From: Opitutus sp. GAS368
GTDB taxonomy: Bacteria; Verrucomicrobiota; Verrucomicrobiia; Opitutales; Opitutaceae
DNA: 64,000 nucleotides
NCBI GenBank assembly: GCA_945874455.1
Contig: CAMCHO010000002.1
Coordinates: 28,155-92,154, forward strand
Reading direction: 5' to 3'
Positions 21,153 through 30,058 of this stretch are shown here, one piece after another. Within the stretch, counting starts at the first letter, position 1; the number at the start of each line of letters is the position of its first letter. The position numbers and the translations under genes are program-made. The notes beneath the pieces are model-generated. The model saw only the letters and a program-made list of their open reading frames with translations, made no database searches and had not been told where the DNA came from.

Positions 21153-22055
21153 CTATATTCCCGCGGGCGAGAGGCGCTCATTCATCACTCGAGCCAGTTT
21201 GCCCAGCAATTCTCCGGAGCCGCTCGGGAGCCCGCTGGCCGCCGCCATGGCGGAGTGGAGGTGCCGTGATCCCATTTCGCGCGCGAGACGAACGGCCTCT
21301 GCCGGTGTAGTCCCGGTTTTGAGAACATTGAGGATATTCAGGGAAAGCGGGCCATCGCTTCCCGCATCCTCGAGATCGTCGATGATTTGATAGCCGATGC
21401 CAAAGGACTCGGCTGCTTCTTGGGCCAAACCAAAAGAATCCCGAACGCCCGCGCCCAATAGCGCCAACTCCAAGGGAAGACTGAGCAGAGCTCCGGATTT
21501 TCGGGCGACGATTGCTTCGTAGCGGGCTAATTCGGTCACGGGCCGCTTGCGAGCCGACAGATCGCCACATTGACCGTGGATTACCTGGGCGGTCCGCCGA
21601 TGAATAAGGCGGATCATCTCTGCGATTATCGCGGGTCTGGAGAAGCGGGCGATGGCCGCATAAGCCGACGAGAGCAGCAAATCTCCGGTAAGAATGGCCA
21701 CATCTGCGCCGCAAGCGGCGAAAACCGTGGGTGTTCCTCGACGAAGTACCGCGCCATCGTGCAAATCATCATGGACCAAAGAAGCATTGTGGAGGAGCTC
21801 TGCCGCTGCTCCGACGACGACAGCATCACAGTGCGACAAGCCCAATCGCAGTCCGGCATCGAGCCCCAGTCGGGCCCGCACCCGATGGCCACCGGAAGCT
21901 AGGTGTTGCAGAGCGGCTTGGACGGCATCGAGAGGTTCGAGGGCGGAAGGGGTCGAGTCAGATACCAACTCCTCCATCAGGCGCTCGATCTCCGAGAGAC
22001 TATCCGACAAACAAAAAACCTCCACCGATCCAGCGAGGTGCGTGGAGGCGGTCAT
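21153..22055 (-). CDS. crtE: Geranylgeranyl (polyprenyl) diphosphate synthase
   Basis: LVHDDLHDGAVLRRGTPTV and GYQIIDDLED aspartate motifs; adjacent to crtI. Confidence 0.87.
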   Translation of the reverse strand: MTASTHLAGSVEVFCLSDSLSEIERLMEELVSDSTPSALEPLDAVQAALQHLASGGHRVRARLGLDAGLRLGLSHCDAVVVGAAAELLHNASLVHDDLHDGAVLRRGTPTVFAACGADVAILTGDLLLSSAYAAIARFSRPAIIAEMIRLIHRRTAQVIHGQCGDLSARKRPVTELARYEAIVARKSGALLSLPLELALLGAGVRDSFGLAQEAAESFGIGYQIIDDLEDAGSDGPLSLNILNVLKTGTTPAEAVRLAREMGSRHLHSAMAAASGLPSGSGELLGKLARVMNERLSPAGI

Positions 22056-22124
22056 ATTGGGAATCTAAAAAAATCCAGCAGAACGCCAAAAAAATGACGC
22101 TCTGGCCGGAAGGGTACGGACGAA

Positions 22125-22913
22125 TTATTTCGCGGAAGATTTCTCGGACTCGGAGACGGCGACCGTCCAGATAATTACTCCGAACGCGATCTTGTTCACG
22201 ACATCGGCAAGGTTGTAGACGATGTTGAGCATCTTCATGCTGCTCTCCGGGCCGGAACCGGTCAAATAGCCGAGGAAGTAGCCGATCGGATAAATCGCCC
22301 AACCGACCACCACGATGGTGCGCATCAGTTTAAAAGCACTCTGAACGCCGAGCGGGGCTGATTCAGCGTTAATTTTTCCAGCTTGGCCGGCGTAGATTTC
22401 CCAAATGATAAACGCCCAGCCAGACATGCTGACAATGAATGCTGGCCAAACGGCCATGTAACCCGCCTCGCCCATGAAACCGGCGATGAGCATGACGAAA
22501 GTTCCGATCATCAAACGCCAAAACACACCGGCTGGAACCTTCGTGATGGCGGACAAAATCAAATAAAACTCCACCATCAGCAGCGGGACCGTGATGATCC
22601 AATCGATGTAACGATACACGGTGGGAGTGGTGCCGGTGGCAACCCACACGTCTCGCATGTAAAAGTAATGCCACGCCGCAACCATCGTCACGAGCCCGGA
22701 AACGGTCAGCGAAGTTTTCCACTTCGCCGTCACCCGCTGGGTCTCAAGGAAGAAGAAGGCGGTCGCCGCCACGAGCGCCATCGAGATCATCCAGAATGAT
22801 ACGCCAACGAAGTCATTTGATTTCAAAACAACCCCTGTGGACGCGTAAGCGTTCGAGGGGACGAGGAGGGCAACGAGTGCGAGGATTGGGGTCCGATTGA
22901 TAAGCGAGGTCAT
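22125..22913 (-). CDS. Proteorhodopsin-type light-driven proton pump
   Basis: Signal peptide + 7 TM; AWHYFYMR, RYIDWIITVPLLMVEFYLIL (Asp acceptor, Thr, Glu donor), GYMAVWPAFI, IYNLADVVNKIAFGVIIW (retinal Lys). Confidence 0.95.
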   Translation of the reverse strand: MTSLINRTPILALVALLVPSNAYASTGVVLKSNDFVGVSFWMISMALVAATAFFFLETQRVTAKWKTSLTVSGLVTMVAAWHYFYMRDVWVATGTTPTVYRYIDWIITVPLLMVEFYLILSAITKVPAGVFWRLMIGTFVMLIAGFMGEAGYMAVWPAFIVSMSGWAFIIWEIYAGQAGKINAESAPLGVQSAFKLMRTIVVVGWAIYPIGYFLGYLTGSGPESSMKMLNIVYNLADVVNKIAFGVIIWTVAVSESEKSSAK

Positions 22914-23098
22914 TGTTTTTTTGATTTTTGAATTTGGGACAACGTCTCGGAACGTTCGGGCATGCGCTTCGGATGCAAATTTCTTTAAAAAATCGCACGG
23001 TTACATTTTGACGTCATTCCGTCGGGGTTAGCCCCTCACCTCTTTGGTTCAGCTTGGTTAGCCGCCTCCGTTTCTGTGTTCGTGTTTCAGTGTTCGTG

Positions 23099-24084
23099 AT
23101 GGCACGAAAACCGAGGATCGAATTCGCCGGAGCTGTTTACCACGCCCGCAACCGTGGAAACTATCGTGGAGATCTGTTTGCGACAGCGGGCGCGGCGCTG
23201 GCGTTTGTCACCTGTCGGGGCGAAGCGTGTGAGCGGATGCTGTGGCACGTCCACGCGGATTGCTTGGTGAGGAATCACGACCATCTCGTCTTGCAGAAGC
23301 CGCGAGGGAATTTGGTCGCCGGCGTGTATTGGTTGCAGCGCACATTGGGGAATCGCTTCAACCGCTACCGGGGCGAGTTGGGGCGGGAGTCTCAAGGGCG
23401 CTCTCAAGCGATCGTGGTGGAGCCAGGCGTGCATCTCGCCTGCTTGGTTGGCGACATCGATCTCAACGCGGTGTGGGCGCGGCTCGTTGAGTTGGAACAG
23501 TGGGAGCCGTTTCGGTGGTCGAGCTATCGTGCCTTCGGCCCCGGGGCTGACGAGCGGGCAGTATGGCTCTCTTGCGAAGATTGATTGCGCAGGCGGGGAG
23601 AATCGCCGGAAGCGCTAGCGGGCTGGCTCAGGTCTCAGCATCACTGGGCGTGGCTGCTGGCAGACACCGGGCGGCAAAAGGAGGTGGCGTTTGAAACCAT
23701 GAGTCAGGGCTGGGCGCTCGGAAACAAGGGCAACCAACGCGAGGTGTTGGCAGAGTTGCCCGCGATGGAATAGGCGAAAGCTTGGGGTGGAGCGGAGGCG
23801 GTGAAGCTCAACCGAAGACACTGGCACGAACGGCTCGGGCCGGCGCGAACGCGATCGGTGCGTCACTGTTGAGTGCGGCCGCTGAGCCGAAATCCGCAGC
23901 GTGGAAGATCGCGCTGGCTGCGTGGCTGAAACGGGGAAGTAGTGTGTTCAATCGATGGATAGCGGAGCAACTGAACAGGGGCGCACCGAATGCGGTCGGC
24001 CGCTACGTGGGCGATGTAAATCGCGCCGACAGAGCGGCAGCAGTGGAAAAACTTCACGAGCTCTCTACAAAGGTTAGGGGCTGA
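23099..24084 (+). pseudogene. Degenerate REP-associated tyrosine transposase (RAYT, Y1_Tnp)
   Basis: MARKPRIEFAGAVYHARNRGNYR…NHDHLVLQKPRGNLVAGVYWLQ…RFNRYRG; in-frame stop at 23582-23584, continuing WAWLLADTGRQKEVAFETMSQGWALGNKG, then a frame change to PKSAAWKIALAAWLKRGSSVFNRWIAEQLNRGAPNAVGRYVGDVNR. Confidence 0.85.
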
Positions 24085-24350
24085 CCACGTTGGGTGGCGC
24101 GTAAAGACCTGGGGACCAAAAAGGCGGGGAATTTTTTCAAATTTCCGGCCCAAAATGCTGGCACTGGCAGGCACGAATTGAATCGAAGCACTGCGGCGGT
24201 GGCTCTCTCGGCTACGACCCGTACCCATCGTCGGGTTACTACGTCGGATTAACTGTAACAGATTTGTTAACCATCCGTCGCCCAAATGTAAGATTCATGT
24301 TCAAGGTTAGCCCTTGTGTAACGAGGCGTGTTCACCTGCACACTCATCGG

Positions 24351-27300
24351 ATGTTACCTAGATCCTTCCGCGGCGCGTTCACTGCCCTCTTTTGCTTCGT
24401 TGCGAATTGCGTGGTCTCGGCCCAAACGGCTGGCGCCACCGCTCACCTCTCCGGTCGCGTCTTAGTCGATCTCCCAGCGGACACCGCTGAGAAGTCGCTC
24501 CAGCGACTTTCTGAGCAGTCGGGCCGTGAGGTTCTCTTCCCAGCGGACGCGGTGGAGAACATGCGGACCCAAGCGGTGAAGGGCGAGATGACGCCGCGCG
24601 CGGCGCTCGACGCGATGCTCGCGGGCACGACCTTGATGGGCTTCGAGGATGCCAGAACCGGGGTGATCACCATCCGGCGAGGAGCTCTTTTTCCCAAAAA
24701 AGCCAGCGCCGCCCCGCGCGTTGACCCGTACTCTGCGCGGACGGCGGCCGAACCGTTGAATGAAATCGTCGAGCTCTCTCCCTTCGAAATTACGGAATCC
24801 TTCGACGACAAGTGGAGCGCCACCTCCACGCTCCTCGGCAACCGCACCGGACAGGAATTGGTAAAAGTTCCGGTGACGGTGGATGTGCTCACCCGCGATT
24901 TCATGAACGACATCGGCGTGTTCAATCTGGAGGATGCCGCGGCCTTCGTCTCGGGAGTCACCGCGGTCCCGCGCATCGAGGCCAAGAGTGACAACGACCG
25001 GCTGACCTTTCGCGGCCTCACCAGCGGCGGCAGCGGCAACGTGTTTGCGCCGCTCTCCTCGCGCAATTTTTTCCCGTGGATGGTGCCGTCGGACACGTAC
25101 AACGTCGAGCGCTTCGACTTCGGCAAGGGCTCCAACTCCCTCCTGTTTGGTGATTCCGCGCCGGGCGGCCAGGCGACCACGACCACGAAACGCGCGCGCT
25201 TTATCACCGCGAATGAGGTGCTCGCCTTCTACGACAGCTTCGGATCCTACCGGTTGCAGTTGGACTTGAACCGTAAGATTAATCGCCACTTGGCGATCCG
25301 CCTCAACGTCGTCAACCGCTCCGACAAAAGTTATGTCGAGGGGAACTATCAGCGCTTTCGCGCGGGCGACATCGCCGTCACCTACCGGCCGTTTACGAAC
25401 ACCGTGATCAGTCTCGAAGCGGAGCGTGGCCAGTTTCAGCGCCGCCGCGCCGACAACTATGCGGCCATCCGCGATGTCGCCGCACCCGGCCGCTCCTTTG
25501 CCACCAACAACCGTTGGGTCTACACCTCGGATGGCGAGATCATCCACCGCACCAGCACGAGCCCCGCCGCGATCGACCGCACCGGCACGGGCGGCAACGT
25601 CATGTCGCTGCTCGCAGGCCAGACCGTCGGCGTGCGCATGCCGGACGGCTCGCAAAAGCTATTTCGCGGCTTCGATCGCACCTTCAACCTCCGCGGCATC
25701 GGCGACTACCTCGACCGGCCCTACAATGTCGTCACCGCCATGGTCGAGCAGAACATCGGCAAGCTCTCCCTCCAGGCATCCTACAACCAGCAGTTTCAGC
25801 ATCAAGATCGCAACGATGTCGCCTTCGGCGCTGGCGTGACCACGGCTCCGGTGATCGACGTCGATGGCGCCGGGCGCCCCTACATCGATATGCCGGGGAA
25901 TATCGCGACCTACAAAGTCTTTGGTAACACCCTGAAAGCCGGGCGCCTCTCCGCCGCCTACCCCTTCGCGTTCGGCCGCGTGATGAAGCAATATCTCGTG
26001 TTAACCGCCACGCGCAGCCGCGACTACGCGGTCAACCGTCGCTTCGGGTTGGCCAACACGGCTGAACCGGGGCTTGCGGCCAACAACCTCCTGCAGTTCC
26101 GCGCCTACCTCGACGATCCCCGCGCCCTGAGCAACGGCGGTTGGGATCGTTTTCTCCTCGGTAACCTGCCCCGCACCGCCACCTTCCAGCCAACGGTGTT
26201 TGAAAGTTACCTGAATACCGGTCCGTTCATCGACGTTCGTTACACCCGCAACTATACCGCCTCCGCCTCAGGAGAATACTTTGGCGGTCGCCTGAACTCA
26301 CTCGTCGGCATCAGTTACAACCAGCTCTCGCGAAAAAATCCAGTCGATGCCGCCTATGCCACCGACGCCCGAGGCTTCGTCACTTTCTTCAAGACTCCCG
26401 AGGAGGCCCCGGAAATGTATCGCTACGATCCGAAGTACACCCTCACGGCCAAGAGCTGGCTCGCCGGCCTCACCTACGCACTCTTCAAAAGGGATGCCGC
26501 CAGCGTCAGCCTCTACGGCATCTACTCACAGTCGTTCAACTTTCAGTCTCAGCTCACATTCACCGGACGGGATCTCGGTCCCAGCAAGGGCAGCACCTAT
26601 GAGAGTGGGCTCAAAGGCGATTTGTTTCACGGCAAGGTCTTCTACACCATCGCCGCCTACGAGATCGAACGGCAGCACATGGGCTACGCGTGGACTCCGG
26701 ACACAGTCACGCCTTCGCAATTCGAAGACCTCTTCAATCCCAATAATCTTCTGCCCAGCGACCCCGCCTTTTTTCGGGTCGAGACCGGTCTCGGCAACGA
26801 GCGGCGCACGGTCGACTCGCAGGAAAAATCGTCCGGGATCGAACTCACACTTATCGGAAAACGCTTTCATGGCCTGCAAGCCCGCCTGACGTTTTCGAAA
26901 TCCAAGGTCGAAGCCACGCGCGACTTTTCCGACTTTAAGCGGATGCTCGACGCCGCCGTCGCTCGCACAGCCGCCGCCAACGCCCCCGGCGGCGACCGCA
27001 CGCAGGCGGAGAACGCGACCTACCTGGCCAACGCCCAAAATATTTTGCTGTCCAACACCAACATCACCGTCGTCACCGGTCGGCGGAGTGCGCCCTACAC
27101 CGGGAGCTTTGTGCTCGACTACCAGTTTACCCGGCCAGCTGGGCTACGCCTCGGTCTGACCGGCGTGTGGACACCCGACTATAATCTGGCGATTCTTAAT
27201 GCCGCCATCTACCAAGGCGGCGCCTCCTGTCCGCTGGGCCTCTATGCCATCTATGACTGCAAGATCTTCCGCCAGCGGACCAGCTTCCGGCTCGGTCTGA

Positions 27301-27446
27301 ACCGGGTTTACGACCTCGCCCAGGGCAACAGCGATTATTATAAGACCGGGGCGAACAGCCTCAACGCCGCCACCGGCAGGCCCAACTATATCTATCGCTA
27401 TACCGATCCCGTCAGCGCGACCCTCAGCGCGACCGTAAAATTCTGA
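24351..27446 (+). CDS. TonB-dependent receptor with N-terminal STN domain
   Basis: STN-like ADTAEKSLQRLSEQSGREVLFPADAVENMRTQAVKGEMTPRAALDAML; plug RLTFRGLTSGG…VERFDFGKGSNSLLFGDSAPGGQATTTTKRA; C-terminal beta strand ending in F. Confidence 0.88.
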   Translation: MLPRSFRGAFTALFCFVANCVVSAQTAGATAHLSGRVLVDLPADTAEKSLQRLSEQSGREVLFPADAVENMRTQAVKGEMTPRAALDAMLAGTTLMGFEDARTGVITIRRGALFPKKASAAPRVDPYSARTAAEPLNEIVELSPFEITESFDDKWSATSTLLGNRTGQELVKVPVTVDVLTRDFMNDIGVFNLEDAAAFVSGVTAVPRIEAKSDNDRLTFRGLTSGGSGNVFAPLSSRNFFPWMVPSDTYNVERFDFGKGSNSLLFGDSAPGGQATTTTKRARFITANEVLAFYDSFGSYRLQLDLNRKINRHLAIRLNVVNRSDKSYVEGNYQRFRAGDIAVTYRPFTNTVISLEAERGQFQRRRADNYAAIRDVAAPGRSFATNNRWVYTSDGEIIHRTSTSPAAIDRTGTGGNVMSLLAGQTVGVRMPDGSQKLFRGFDRTFNLRGIGDYLDRPYNVVTAMVEQNIGKLSLQASYNQQFQHQDRNDVAFGAGVTTAPVIDVDGAGRPYIDMPGNIATYKVFGNTLKAGRLSAAYPFAFGRVMKQYLVLTATRSRDYAVNRRFGLANTAEPGLAANNLLQFRAYLDDPRALSNGGWDRFLLGNLPRTATFQPTVFESYLNTGPFIDVRYTRNYTASASGEYFGGRLNSLVGISYNQLSRKNPVDAAYATDARGFVTFFKTPEEAPEMYRYDPKYTLTAKSWLAGLTYALFKRDAASVSLYGIYSQSFNFQSQLTFTGRDLGPSKGSTYESGLKGDLFHGKVFYTIAAYEIERQHMGYAWTPDTVTPSQFEDLFNPNNLLPSDPAFFRVETGLGNERRTVDSQEKSSGIELTLIGKRFHGLQARLTFSKSKVEATRDFSDFKRMLDAAVARTAAANAPGGDRTQAENATYLANAQNILLSNTNITVVTGRRSAPYTGSFVLDYQFTRPAGLRLGLTGVWTPDYNLAILNAAIYQGGASCPLGLYAIYDCKIFRQRTSFRLGLNRVYDLAQGNSDYYKTGANSLNAATGRPNYIYRYTDPVSATLSATVKF

Positions 27447-27458
27447 GCATCGACCCCT

Positions 27459-28793
27459 ATGATTATACCCTTCCCGGCACTCCGATGGCCTGTCGTTAAC
27501 GTCGCTTCGTGTGCGCGAATCCTGGCGCTGGCGATGCTCAGCGTGGCTGTTCCCGCCGCGTTGGCCGCGGTGCCGGGGAAGGCGCTGCCGCGCTGGGAGC
27601 GAGGAATGCTCGACATTCATCACATCAACACCGGCACGGGAAACTCGGCCTTCTTCGTGCTGCCCGACGGCACTACTTTACTGCTGGATGCGGGTGCCGG
27701 CTATCGGGAAGAAAAGGTCAAATCGCGTTACGATGCGCCCCCGCGCCCCGACGCCACGCTGCGCCCCGGACAGTGGATCGCGCGTTACGTTCAGCGGATG
27801 CACCCGATGGGGGCCGCGGGAGAGTTGGACTACGTTGTGCTGACTCATTTTCACGGCGATCACATCGGCGGCTTGGAGCCAGCCTCGCCGCGGGCGCCCG
27901 CTGGCACCTACCGCTTGACGGGCATCACGGACGTGGCCGAGGGGGTGCGCCTGCACACGCTGCTCGATCGCGGCTGGCCGAAGTATGACTATCCCGCCCC
28001 GTCCGGCGGTGCGTTGATGCTGAACTATCGTGCATTTCTGAAATGGCAGGTCGAGCACCGAGGGCTCCGCGTTGAAACGTTCGCTCCTGGCCGGTCAGAC
28101 CAACTTGTCCTGCGGGGTGGGCCGCGGGATTTTCCCACGTTCGAAATTCGCAATCTCGCGGCCAATGGCCGGGTCTGGACTGGGAGTGGCACGGCCACCC
28201 GCAGTCGCTTTCCGGAGGGAGCCGTGCCGAGCGAAAATAACTGTAGCACGGCCCTGCGACTTTCTTATGGGGCATTTTCTTATTTTAGCGGCGGCGACAT
28301 GTCCGGCGTCCCGAGCACCACGAGAGGGGCTTGGGACGAAATGGAATCGGCCGTGGCCTGGGTCTGCGGCCCGGTTGATGTCGCGTTGTTGAACCACCAC
28401 GCTTCACCAGGAGACGTCGCCAATGACTTTTTCCTGAGCGTGCTCCAACCGCGGATACACGTTGTTTCCGTCTATGCCGCGAGCCAGCCGGGTCCGGACG
28501 TCCTCCGTCGCCTGCTGTCGGAACGTACGTATCCGGGGCCGCGCGACATCTTCACGACCAACTGGCAATGGCCAGGGCGTCGGGACCACATGGTCAAGCT
28601 CTTCGGCGAATCCGACACGGCGTGGTTGTTCGACCGGATCAGTCAGATCGCCTCGAACCAAGGGCACGTTGTGGTGCGGGTCGATCCCGGCGGGGCGCAC
28701 TACCGCGTGATCGTGATCGACGATCAACGGGCCGAGGGAGTCGTATTATCCGTGCACGGGCCCTTTGCCGCCCGCAGCGTGCAGGCGCCATGA
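27459..28793 (+). CDS. Secreted MBL-fold metallohydrolase
   Basis: DIHHINTGTGNSAFFVLPDGTTLLLDAG; VLTHFHGDHIGGLE; LNHHA. Confidence 0.85.
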   Translation: MIIPFPALRWPVVNVASCARILALAMLSVAVPAALAAVPGKALPRWERGMLDIHHINTGTGNSAFFVLPDGTTLLLDAGAGYREEKVKSRYDAPPRPDATLRPGQWIARYVQRMHPMGAAGELDYVVLTHFHGDHIGGLEPASPRAPAGTYRLTGITDVAEGVRLHTLLDRGWPKYDYPAPSGGALMLNYRAFLKWQVEHRGLRVETFAPGRSDQLVLRGGPRDFPTFEIRNLAANGRVWTGSGTATRSRFPEGAVPSENNCSTALRLSYGAFSYFSGGDMSGVPSTTRGAWDEMESAVAWVCGPVDVALLNHHASPGDVANDFFLSVLQPRIHVVSVYAASQPGPDVLRRLLSERTYPGPRDIFTTNWQWPGRRDHMVKLFGESDTAWLFDRISQIASNQGHVVVRVDPGGAHYRVIVIDDQRAEGVVLSVHGPFAARSVQAP

Positions 28794-30040
28794 AGATCCC
28801 TCAGCTGAAGATAATTCTTTTCGGGACGGTCATTTTCGCCCTCTGCCCCCGCCCGATGAGCGGTGAGGATATCGTCGGGAGTGAGATCGCGCCCTGGGTG
28901 CCGGGGATGCTCGATATCCATCAAATCAGCACCGGCCGGGGCAATGCCGGCCTCTACATTTTTCCGGATGGAACGTCGCTGCTGGTCGATGCCGGCGAAC
29001 TTCCGCGCAAGACCGCGCGACAGACGCCGGATCGACCGGATGGCACGCGACCGGCCGGTGAATGGATTGCCCGGTATCTGCGCCATACACTCGCTCGGGA
29101 GCTACGCCCGACAATTGACTACGCGCTCATCACGCACTTCCACCCCGACCACATGGGTGGAATTTCCGGCAGCCAGCCCCAGGCGCTCCACGGTGACTAC
29201 TCACTCACGGGCATGACTTGGATGGGTGAATCGTTCCGGATCGGCAAGATGCTGGACCGCGGGTGGCCGGACTACGCCTACCCGAAGGCAATCGCCGATA
29301 TCGCCACGCGGAACTACCGCAGCTTTGTTCGGTGGCAGTCCGCCCACAACGGTATGAAGGCGGAACGATTCCTGCCGGGCCGCAACGACCAGATCGTCCT
29401 GCAACGGGATCCCGTAAAGTTTCCTCACTTCGAAGTGCGCAACATCAGTGCGAACGGCGAGGTTTGGACGGGGGTGGGGCGGGAGACGCGGCAGCATTTT
29501 CCTGCACTGGCAGATGTGCCGCCGGCCGACTGGCCGAACGAAAATATGTGCAGCATCGCTTTTCGTTTGAGCTACGGGAAATTCGATTATTTCAGCGGGG
29601 GCGACCTCCCTGGTATCCCGCAGGAAGGGTATCCGTTGTGGCACGACGTGGAAACGCCCGTGGCGAAAGCGGTCGGCCCGGTCGAGGCTGCGCTGCTCAA
29701 TCATCACGGCTATATTGACTCACAAAACGAGTTCTTCGTCGGCTCACTCCGCCCGCGCGTCTGGATCATCTCGACCTGGGATTCGGGGCATCCGACCGCG
29801 CGGGTTTGGCAACGCCTCCGGTCGGAGCGCGTTTACTCCGGGCCCCGCGATATTTTTGCCACCGATCTGCATCCGGGTACCCGCGATGTGGTCATGGGCA
29901 TCGAGAAACTGGCGAGTGATCGCGGGCACGTCGTGCTGCGCGTGGCCCCCGGAGGCGGAGCCTACCGCGTGGTGATTGTGGACGACGCCTCCGAGAGCCA
30001 CGTCGTCAAAAAAATCTTCGGCCCCTTCCCGTCGCGGTGA
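28790..30040 (+). CDS. Secreted MBL-fold metallohydrolase (paralog of upstream gene)
   Basis: DIHQISTGRGNAGLYIFPDGTSLLVDAG; LITHFHPDHMGGIS; ATGA overlap with upstream gene. Confidence 0.85.
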   Translation: MKIPQLKIILFGTVIFALCPRPMSGEDIVGSEIAPWVPGMLDIHQISTGRGNAGLYIFPDGTSLLVDAGELPRKTARQTPDRPDGTRPAGEWIARYLRHTLARELRPTIDYALITHFHPDHMGGISGSQPQALHGDYSLTGMTWMGESFRIGKMLDRGWPDYAYPKAIADIATRNYRSFVRWQSAHNGMKAERFLPGRNDQIVLQRDPVKFPHFEVRNISANGEVWTGVGRETRQHFPALADVPPADWPNENMCSIAFRLSYGKFDYFSGGDLPGIPQEGYPLWHDVETPVAKAVGPVEAALLNHHGYIDSQNEFFVGSLRPRVWIISTWDSGHPTARVWQRLRSERVYSGPRDIFATDLHPGTRDVVMGIEKLASDRGHVVLRVAPGGGAYRVVIVDDASESHVVKKIFGPFPSR

Positions 30041-30058
30041 CAGCTTTATGAACATTCC

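Noticed and set aside
23009-23016. TGACGTCA palindrome upstream of the rhodopsin gene as a light-regulator site
   Set aside because: A single 8-bp palindrome; no matching regulator gene nearby and too short to support.
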